Positions 53,118-61,593 of a stretch of 64,000 nt of DNA are shown here, piece after piece. The stretch is from contig NC_063020.1 in the NCBI RefSeq assembly GCF_020509005.1, positions 1,054,001 to 1,118,000 on the forward strand. Reading direction: 5' to 3'. The notes beneath the pieces are model-generated. The model had not been told where the DNA came from. It worked only from the letters and a program-made list of their open reading frames with translations, and did not search any database. How positions within the stretch are numbered: position 1 is the first letter of the stretch; the number at the start of each line of letters is the position of its first letter. This stretch comes from Fulvia fulva (taxonomy: Eukaryota; Ascomycota; Dothideomycetes; Mycosphaerellales; Mycosphaerellaceae). Both the position numbers and the translations under genes were made by a program.

Positions 53118-53601
53118 CCTTGGAGCTATGCAGACGACTTGGCAGCAGAACCTCTGAGACGTGAGGTGTCCGCCTCAATATATGCCGTTCGCCGTCAAAC
53201 ACCGACGGCAGTAGCGCAAGGGAAAGCATGCACCAAAGCTTGATCGTGCACCGAACTACAGGCACATGGGACGACATCCCAGTCACAATCTCGTGACACT
53301 GCAGGGAAGACTTAAAGTCTGTTTGACCACCGAGACAGATCGATCGTTGGAACTCTCTGGGTGTCTTGTGTTTCGGTGTTTGACCGGGTTTCGACGACAT
53401 CATCTGCACCGAATCTACATATCGCAAGCGATCGCAAGCTGGTACGGGTGGAACGTTAACTTCCCTTCGCAAACGCCTGGGCCTGGACCTCACCTGAGCT
53501 TTTTTGTGGGGGCTATTATTGGACCATAACCGTCCGATATCTATAACAGCTCAGGATATCTCTCACGCCTTTTGTGGGGAAACCTCAAGCATTCCACCAT
53601 C
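53118..53601. other. Divergent intergenic region
   Basis: About 480 bp between the lactonase and the sugar transporter, which read outward. The pair may share a promoter. No other feature is seen. Confidence 0.4.
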
Positions 53602-55343
53602 ATGGCTCTACTGGAAGGCGATGCATTACTCTACACGGTGTCGTTGCTCACCTGCCTGAGCTTCTTGCTCATCGGCTACGACAATGGCTTAATGGGCGGC
53701 TTGGTCAACACCAAGCACTTCGACGCGACCTTCGCAATCGACACAAAAACGAGCTCAGGCACCAACATGATCGCCCTCATCGTCGCCATCTTCGAAATCG
53801 GATGCTTCATCGGCGCCATCATCACCAGTTTCGTCGGCGAAAAGCTCGGACGACGACGCAGCATCTTCTGGGGTGTGGTTGTCATGATCATTGGTGCGCT
53901 ACTTCAGGCCACGGCATACACGAAAGCGCACATGATCGTGGCCAGGATCATGGCGGGCGTGGGCCTCGGTGCTATCAACTCCACTGCGCCGGTCATGATG
54001 GCAGAGTTCGCACCCAAGGCTACACGTGGTATTTACGTTTGCGCTCAGCTCTCCTGTCTGAACTTTGGAATTATGCTGGTGTACTGGATCGATTATGGCT
54101 TCAGCACGATTCCCGGAGGCCACAGCTATGCATGGAGGATCCCGGTTATCTTGCAGTGCATCTTCCTCATTCCGATGCTGTTCGTCATCATGATCCTGCC
54201 GGAGGTAAGTGATGTCAAGCACAGAAGCCTTAACGAGACACTTGAGACACACCCAGGACGCTCATGGCTTCTGTCCTCTTCGTTCGAGACACTTAGACTG
54301 ACGTACTTTACCTACAGACGCCTCGATGGCTGGTATCGCACGACCGACCCGACGAAGCTCTGGAAGTGCTAAGAAGACTGAACAAGGGCAAGACGAGCGA
54401 TGCCGTTATCGAGAGGAGTCACCAGGACATCGTCAACACTGTTGCATACGAAGCTTCCATCGGATCTGGCACATGGGGTGACCTGCTTAAGGAAGATGAG
54501 ATCCAATCCCGAAAACGCTTCCTCATCGCTTGCAGCATCCAGGCTTTCCAACAGCTTGGTGGAATAAACGCTTTGATCTACTACTCCAGCACTCTCTTCG
54601 AGGACTCCCTGGGCTTCAGCCCGAACATGGCGGCACTCATGTCTGGTATCTTGAACACCTGGTTCTTCGTCGCTTCGTTCATTCCCTGGCTCCTGATCGA
54701 CCGTATTGGACGCAAGCCGCTCTTTTTATCTATGATCAGTCTTATGGCGGCGGTTATGGTGGTCCAGACTGGTCTTATCTACAATGTGGAGAAGAAGACG
54801 GCTATTGCTACTGCCTGTGGTGCTGGAGGAGCTGCTATGCTTTTCATCTTTCAGGGTGCCTTTACGATTGGTTTCCAGGCTACTGTTTGGGTGTACCCGT
54901 CTGAGATCCTGCCATTGAAGCTTCGTCAGAGAGGTTCTTCCATCTCTACAGCATGCAACTGGATATTCGTGAGTACTCATCCTACTTCATGTTCGTTCTT
55001 TGAAGCCGTACTGACCTCCCGCAGAACTTCATGATTGTATACATCACGCCACCGGCTATTCGCAACATCGGCTACCGTACCTACATCATTTTCGCCGTAA
55101 GTTTGAATGCCCTAGTACTCAAATGTCTGTACTGACATACCATCATAGGCTCTCAACGCAATATGGGTACCAATTATCTATCTCTTCTTCCCAGAGACAA
55201 AGGGTCTCGCACTCGAAGATGTGGACCGCCTGTTCGCTAAGACTGAAGACGCTCAGCGACAGATGAGCATCATTGACCACGACGACGACAATGGCAAGGA
55301 CAATGTTGTGCAGATTGCGGATGTGGCTGCGCATAAGGTCTAG
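53602..55343 (+). CDS. MFS sugar transporter (506 aa)
   Basis: Sugar porter of the plasma membrane. Exons are 53602-54204, 54318-54968, 55025-55096 and 55149-55343, with phase-0 introns of 113, 56 and 52 nt. Marks are GYDNGLMGGLV in TM1, GEKLGRRRSIFWG after TM2, LPETPRWLVSHDRPDEALEV at the central loop (across intron 1), QQLGGINALIYYSS in TM7, DRIGRKPLF after TM8, and PETKGLALEDVDRLF after TM12. QQLGGINALIYYS is the sugar-contact pattern of hexose and pentose porters. The divergent lactonase suggests a shared sugar or sugar-acid pathway, which is inference. Confidence 0.9.
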
Positions 55344-55775
55344 ATGACACAGTGGATGCTACTGTGGGCCAGAGACCATGATAATCTGCTAATGTAGTAT
55401 ATGTATGGACGCAACCTGTTCCAAACTCCCGTCGCATGGGGACTCACTTTGTCACTCGACACTGCTGCAATTCGGCTGGCATTAGAGCCTTCACAGCATT
55501 GTACTGTGGGCAAGCAAGACCTGGAAACGAAGTATTTGGACTTGATTCTGCTTCACGGGCCAGGACACATAAATCATTCACTTTTCGGTCTTGGCTGGCG
55601 ACGCTCAAGCACAGACCGCCCAGATGCATGACGCTAAGAATTTAGTTCCTTCCGCAACACCGCGCAATTTGACCACGTCCGCCACTTCACCTCAACATCA
55701 TCGAGTCGTCAACTCCTTCTCAGCATCATCGTCTCAACGTCCACCTCTTGATATCACCGCTTCCTCCCAGCTGTC
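55344..55775. other. Intergenic region
   Basis: About 430 bp between the transporter and copy H. No feature is seen. Confidence 0.35.
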
Positions 55776-56602
55776 ATGGACACCTCTGATGCCGCGGAGA
55801 GAGTCGCCGAGAAGGTGCGCGACCTCCTCACTCGTAATTTGCGTGAAGAGTTCCCATGCCTAAAGACGGAGGCACTCGAGAAGCTAGTCAAGGACAGCGG
55901 CAACTTGGTCAAGTCGAGGGTACAAGAGCAGTAAGTGCCTGAAGAGGCACGCACAAGACTCAGACACTAATACTGTTCAGAGCACCTATCATGGCCGCCT
56001 CGAAGGCGCATATGTCCTTCATGTCGTTGCCTCCGGAACTAAGAAATAACATCTACGAGATAGTCCTCCTGCATCCTGGGGGACTCGACATACAGCCAGT
56101 TACCATGGTTCGCGGCAACCGGATGCGCAGGTTCAAGCCCGAAGTTCCCACAAGCAGAGTCCCAGACATCGCAAGAGTGCCGCGACAGATACGCCAGGAA
56201 GTCCTTTCACTACACTACGGCCTGAACACTTTCTCCGTCCATGTCGATAGTCGCAACATCAAGGCGCCACACCATAGCCGCGGCATGCCAAGAGAGTCCA
56301 TCGCAGCGAAAGCTCATAAGTGGCTTCAGCACATCGGACCACAAAGCGCAGCGCTGATCCGAGATCTGGCAATCGTGATCCCGCTTTCAATGGATGAGTG
56401 CACATGTCGCGGCAAGTGCATTCGTGGCGGTCGCTGTCGCGCCTGGCACCTTCCTGGTCCGGAAGGTGTGGCTCGGTTGTTGAAGCTGCATCGATACGGC
56501 GTACCGCTCAGCTCTATCGCAGTCCAGGTTGGCCCCTTGGTAGAAGTCGACGGCGAAAAGATCTTGTGGCAGGAAGCTGTTAAAGCTCTCGGGCCAATTT
56601 AG
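55776..56602 (+). CDS. 2EXR-like family copy H (258 aa, C-terminally shortened)
   Basis: Exons are 55776-55930 (155 nt) and 55981-56602, with a 50-nt phase-2 intron (GTAAGT...TTCAG). The module reads VRDLLTRNLREEFPCLKTEA, then LEKLVKDSGNLVKSRVQEQ. The domain reads FMSLPPELRNNIYEIVLLHP, with IARVPRQIRQEVLSLHYGLN as second motif. A cysteine patch (CTCRGKCIRGGRCRAWH, C-x-C-x3-C-x5-C-x3-H) could bind a metal. A matching patch is found in copy B (CQDSYGGC). The frame stops at KALGPI. A long acidic tail continues in the next frame, so the C-terminus seems lost by a one-base shift. Confidence 0.65.
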
Positions 56603-56762
56603 GTGGCATTCTCTTGCGAGATATGTCACAGATGAAGAGAGTATCGAGGGAGATGAGGAGAATAGCGACGATGAGGGAAGTGAGAACTCGGACGACTATG
56701 ACAATCGTGATCTTGTCGATGAAGACGACGAGGGGTTCGACACAGATTGGTATGATGGGTAG
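56583..56762 (+). pseudogene. Out-of-frame acidic tail of copy H
   Basis: In the +1 frame from the end of copy H, the sequence reads WHSLARYVTDEESIEGDEEN, then SDDEGSENSDDYDNRDLVDE and a TAG at 56762. The block of GAT, GAG and GAC codons is typical of a coding acidic tail, as seen intact in copy D, and has no start codon of its own. Confidence 0.55.
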
Positions 56763-56903
56763 ACTTAGACGCAGAGTCACGTCGCCCTCACATTACGGCT
56801 TGTCGCGGCATTTTCAGTTACATGCTATAGCCACCAAAGCATCCTATGGACACCACACATTGTATCATTCCCATCCACCACCATTGGAGACTTGTTTCAA
56901 CAC

Positions 56904-57661
56904 TCAAAACGTAGTAATAACAACGACATCATCCGACACGCCCAACTCCGCCAAACCCAGCGCTCTCTCCACAACCAAGAAATCCCAGCTCATCCTGTGT
57001 GCACTGTCAGGCGTCCCCAGCGCCCATGGCACTGCATCCGCCAAGCGGCAGATATCTGCGTGGATCCGAGCAATCCTAGTAGCATGAATGCTGAACTCGA
57101 GCTCAAAGTGCCTGATCTTGGAAGCGCTCTCCTTGCCGATGGCGTGCAACCATTCCCAGAGTTTGGGACTGTGTAGCCTGTCGAAATGGTCTCCGTTTCT
57201 CACCACCAACTCGGCTCGGAATCTGTTTTGACCGAAGTAGATTGGGAGGGCTTCGTGACGGACCTGGCGGGAGGTGGCCAGGAGAGCGGGGAGTGGCGGT
57301 GGGCTTGGTCGCTCGGCGTTGATGTAAGTCGCGTTTGTGGCCACAAGTACGGTGGAAGATGCTTCTGGGTGGTCTGGCGGGAGGAGAACTAGCTCCTAAA
57401 TTTCGTTCCTAAGCTCAGCGGGAAGACTGAAGAAGCTTATACGGGCCTTGCTTCGTCTCATGGCGCGAGCTCTGTGATCTAGTCAGTAGAGTTGCAGCAC
57501 ATGTGACGACTTACTTACCGTTTCTTCAGGCCAACCTCGGCGACGAGAGTGATCTGATCCAAGAGTTCTTCCAAAGCTGCGGTATTGAGGTACGGGAAGT
57601 CTTTGCGCAACTGTTCTTCAGCGGCGAGACGTATGCGCGCGGCACCTGCTTGTTCGGCCAT
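56904..57661 (-). pseudogene. 2EXR-like family copy I, nonsense codon in the signature
   Basis: Exons are 57661-57519 (143 nt) and 57471-56904, with a 47-nt phase-2 intron (GTAAGT...CACAG). The module is intact: IRLAAEEQLRKDFPYLNTAA, then LEELLDQITLVAEVGLKKR. Exon 2 reads MRRSKARISFFSLPAELRNE, then Ile and a TAG at 57396-57398 exactly where all paralogues have Tyr (NxIYEL), then ELVLLPPDHPEASSTVL in the same frame. The rest is open: LPALLATSRQVRHEALPIYF and so on to 56904. One base (TAC or TAT to TAG) separates it from a working gene. Confidence 0.75.
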
Positions 57662-58123
57662 TGTTTCGCAGTTGTCGAGGGGATGATCGGGCAAAGTATG
57701 TGCAATCCCAGTGTGTGTGTGTGAGAGAGGGGGGGGGGGGCGTAATCAGAAATGTCCAGTGTCGAGACTATCGAGGACTGTGTGGATTTATAGTCGCGTA
57801 GAAGTGAATGAGCCGCCTGTCTTTGCTAGGCATGTGATCGGCCCAGGGACCCGACATCACCGTCGGACTCCAAGCGCCATTCTGAGGCAAATCGTCGTGA
57901 CGTTTCGTAATACGCTCGACGCTCCCAACATCACACCGACCATCACTATATCCAACGTGATGTATGCTACTAAGTAAGTGTCTCCCTGCCGGTTGTTCTT
58001 GCCGTGATCGGCGCGGACCGTTTCGTACCCCTGTCGACGTCTGTGCTCCTGCTGTCAACACCTACATCTCAGTTGCATGGCGCTTTCCACTCCGCTCAAC
58101 AACACCAATATCCGATTATCAAG
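57662..58123. other. Divergent intergenic region I / J
   Basis: About 460 bp between two outward-reading copies. It holds the GT/GA/G tract at 57711-57740. Confidence 0.4.
57711..57740. repeat. Purine tract: GT and GA repeats ending in G12
   Basis: A run of GT then GA dinucleotides passes directly into twelve consecutive G (57729-57740), about 50 bp upstream of the copy I start codon. Confidence 0.85.
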
Positions 58124-58916
58124 ATGTCGGCACAAGACACAACGGCACGCATCCGCGGCACAGTGGCGAGACAGCTGAGAAACGACTACCCCTACATGAA
58201 AAGTGCAACGCTGCAGAAGATGCTCGACACTATGACAGCGCAACTGTACAGGCAGATCGACGAGCAGTGAGAACTACCATTTGCTTGACGAAGCAATGAT
58301 GCTGACTGTCCACAGGGAGACGGAGCTCGCGGCAACCAAAGCGCGTGCCAACTTCTTCATGTTATCGGCCGAGCTACGTAACTCGATCTATGGAATGGCT
58401 GTAGTATCAAGCTACTCCCTGTCTACCAAAGCCAGGAAGAAGCGAGGAGACGGCAACGTAACGATGTGGACCACTCGCTTCCAGTCTCCAGCACTCCTCA
58501 GTACCTCTCGCCAGATCAGGCAGGAAGCGCTACCGGTTTTCTGGGGTCTGAACACTTTTAAGATCAGGGTCATTGTCAGTAGTCCCGAAGCACTTCTCAA
58601 CGACATGGAACTACACGACTTGAGAATTTGGAAGAAGGTAGTCGGCGACGTGCACTTCAACATGATCAAGAAGCTGGAAATCAAGATGCTGTTACTCCTC
58701 ACCGACCGCGATATCAAGGCGTGTGGCGAAGACATTTGCGAGAGAGCAGGCGCCACGGCCAAGCAGTTGAAGACAGACCTGGAGATGCAGCACTGGGACA
58801 AGAGCGTTATCTTGCAAGCCTTTGCACTAAAGGATCTCGGCCTGTCGCCATCCAAAGTCAAGCTCACTATGAAGGGTCCCGAGGAATGGAACGATTATGA
58901 TTTGACCAGTCCGTAA
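58124..58916 (+). CDS. 2EXR-like family copy J (247 aa)
   Basis: Exons are 58124-58266 (143 nt) and 58316-58916, with a 49-nt phase-2 intron (GTGAGA...CACAG). The module reads IRGTVARQLRNDYPYMKSAT, then LQKMLDTMTAQLYRQIDEQ. The domain reads ARANFFMLSAELRNSIYGMA, with LLSTSRQIRQEALPVFWGLN as second motif. The C-terminal part (ERAGATAKQLKTDLEMQHWD, ALKDLGLSPSKVKLTM) is shared with copies K and L. It is open throughout and the intact member of a head-to-tail trio. Confidence 0.75.
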
Positions 58917-59270
58917 TTCCGACCACACTGGCAACCAATGGTACACGTAGTCGCGAAAGTTTGAAGTCCATTGGTGAGAGAGCTCCAGCCTAGCACATGG
59001 CCTTCGAAGAATGATTGATATAGTATATTCAGAACACTTCCGTGCCTCTAATTGCACGACAGTGAGGCGACATCTGGCCACGGCGACATTAGAGTTTGAC
59101 TGGCATGTGCAGCTGACACCCGCAGTCCGTGCATTACTGCGTTTGCTTCTCAAGCCCTGCCGATCCGCCATCTTCAAACTTTTTGCCAGCACGCAACATT
59201 CTCGTCAGAGGACATCGCCACCAGGATCCGCGACCATGCTGCAACACAGCTTCGAACAGAACGCCCCTAC
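58917..59270. other. Spacer J / K
   Basis: About 350 bp. Its 3' end (59205-59270) carries the first half of the copy K module without a start codon. Confidence 0.4.
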
Positions 59271-60037
59271 ATGAAAACGCAAACTTTCGACAAACTTCTG
59301 CACGCTCTGACAACCTGCATGCGTGAAGGTCTCGAGAGCCAGTACGTCGCCGTCTCGCAATCTCATATGTCGCTACTGACATACAGTGCAGAGAACAGGA
59401 ACTCGAAGCCACCGAAGCTCGTGCGAACTTCTTCATGCTTCCGACTGAGCTGCGTAATGCCACATACGAACTTGTTCTGGTGGCATCCAGACCACTGAGG
59501 TCGAAGCACGAGCCGCAATCTCATCAGGAGCACCGGACCCACATCGAATACCGAGAAGACTTCAGCACCACACTGCTGCAAGTATCTCGGCAAGTCAGAC
59601 AAGAAGCGTTGCCGACCTTCTGGGGAATGAATACCTTCAAGACCACGATACGTTGTAGACACCCGCGGGACCTGTCCGAGACCCTCCAGCTGCGGACGAT
59701 TAAGAGATGGAATTTTCCTCTCGATGGCGAGGGCGCTGCCATATTCAGGAATCTCCGCATCGAACTGAGCATGAACATTGGTTGGGATCCACTGAAATTG
59801 AAGATGAGTCAACTTCTTGACCCAAACAGCCACCGTACAAGAGATATCAGTCTTGATGAATACGCAGACGTGATTTCCAACCACACAGGTGCCACGCTAC
59901 GGCAGCTGGGAGCCCATTGTTCGACGAGTGGTTGGAACCAAGACATCATATTCGAAATTATACCGCTCGCAGAGCTTGCCATTGAGAAGTCTGCCGTTGA
60001 GGTTGAGATCTCGACGTGGCAAGGAATGCCAAAATGA
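59271..60037 (+). pseudogene. 2EXR-like family copy K, original start codon lost
   Basis: The module frame is readable from about 59214 (EDIATRIRDHAATQLRTERP) with no in-frame ATG before it; the expected ATG position holds ATT and the frame is displaced. The first in-frame ATG is at 59271 (MKTQTFDKLLHALTTCMREG), inside the module. Exons from there are 59271-59341 and 59392-60037, with a 50-nt phase-2 intron (GTACGT...TGCAG). The domain is intact: NFFMLPTELRNATYELVLVA and LLQVSRQVRQEALPTFWGMN, ending STWQGMPK. A 238-residue protein without the first half of the module could still be made. Confidence 0.6.
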
Positions 60038-60472
60038 GTGGGTCAGGCAAAACTGGTGCTGATTGCCCCAACTGACCTTCTGGAAGAGGCGGCTCTCGTC
60101 AGTCGAGGCTGATGGTGTGATTGCTCTGCTACTGTACGGAGCACTTGGGTTGTTGAACGAGCAAGCCCGGGTTGTAGAGGTAACGAGCAGGATCTGACGG
60201 GGCCGCTGGCCAGTCTTCAAGTCCTCACAGTTATTTTGCAGTGTGAATAGGCCGACGGCTTTCCCCAGAGCTGGCGTGCTTCCTATCACTAATACGATCA
60301 CTGTTGTGGGCCATCTTCCTTGTGTCTTCCTCCGCACCTGCTTCCAAAATTGATCACGGCATTTGCATGTGATCGTTCCGAGCAGGATGCCAGAAAGTTC
60401 GCCGAATGTTTTCTGCAGAAACCCGCAGTCCCTTCTCTTTCAATTTCAGTCCGCACAATATCACCGCCGTCC
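60038..60472. other. Spacer K / L
   Basis: About 435 bp. No gene is seen. Confidence 0.35.
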
Positions 60473-61292
60473 ATGACAATGGCGCAAAGTGACATCACCA
60501 CCCGCATCCGCGACCACGTCGCCTTCCGGCTACGCAGGGAGCACCCATACATGAAAACAGCCACGCTCGAAAAGCTGCTGGACTCGCTGACATCCAACCT
60601 CCGCGACAGCCTCCAATACCAGTGAGTCGCACGACTCGAGCTAATTTGTGGCACATATTGACATCTACCTCAGGGCTCAGGAGTTGCAAGACACGAAAGC
60701 CCGCGCAAATTTCTTCATGCTCCCTCCGGAGCTGAGGAACCGCATCTACGAGCTCGTCTTAGTAGCATCCCCACCACTTATCATCAAACTACCCAAATAT
60801 AGTCGTTTGACCAAGATCTATCGCTGGCGCACCATCGACCAGCCCTATGGCCAGATTCCGATCGAGATCCTGCGTGTCTCGCGTCAGGTCAGACAAGAAG
60901 CACTCCCCATATTCCTGGGCGCCAATACATTCGAGCTCACTGTACTCTGGTCCAACCCCGTGGACATGCCGAACCAGCTCGAGCTTCGTACTTTGTAAGC
61001 ATGGAGGAACGTCATCGGCAAGGAGCAAGTCGCCATGATCAAGAAGCTCAATCTGCAACTCGAGCTAGACGCGCAGCGATGCGACATCTTCTACGTGACA
61101 AGGCCTACTGGTGTCCTCAAACAACGCTATGCCACCGCGATTTGCGACCACGCAGGCGCCACGCCGGAGCAATTGCGAGCAAATCAGCCGGTCGAGGAGT
61201 GGGATACGAAGATCATCGTGCGGACCCTTCCATTGGAGAAGCTGGGATTGGGCAAGGCGAAGGTTGAGCTGAGGTTGTCGGGCTTGCGATGA
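60473..61292 (+). pseudogene. 2EXR-like family copy L, one in-frame TAA
   Basis: Exons are 60473-60621 (149 nt) and 60674-61292, with a 52-nt phase-2 intron (GTGAGT...CTCAG). The module reads IRDHVAFRLRREHPYMKTAT, then LEKLLDSLTSNLRDSLQYQ. The domain reads NFFMLPPELRNRIYELVLVA and ILRVSRQVRQEALPIFLGAN. After NQLELRTL comes TAA (60996-60998). The same frame continues AWRNVIGKEQVAMIKKLNLQ to a natural end at 61292 (KVELRLSGLR). Copies J and K have an uninterrupted frame here (DLRIWKKV, RTIKRWNF). Either a single point mutation or a readthrough stop explains this. Confidence 0.7.
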
Positions 61293-61593
61293 ACAAAGGC
61301 GAGATCAGGAATCCAAATGACACAGGCGATCCGCAAGGAGGAAGGGCAGATACGAGAAGCTCGAAGGTCATTTACCTGGGGAATTGACTTCAGTGACGAT
61401 GATTACAAGCCAGAGCAGCCACTGAACATGGAACGAAAAGTTCTTTCGAGACCTAATGCAAGTGGAAGGTTTTGCCTAGGTACCTGGCAATGTGGAGCGT
61501 GGTTGTTAAAGGGCCCAGAAAGAATCGCGGAGTTAGATCTCGTGATAGTCTGCGCTGTCTTGATCATGACACATAGTAGGCCAAGGAGGAAGT
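61293..61593. other. Convergent spacer L / Ssr4
   Basis: About 300 bp between two stop codons. Nothing is recognised. Confidence 0.35.
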
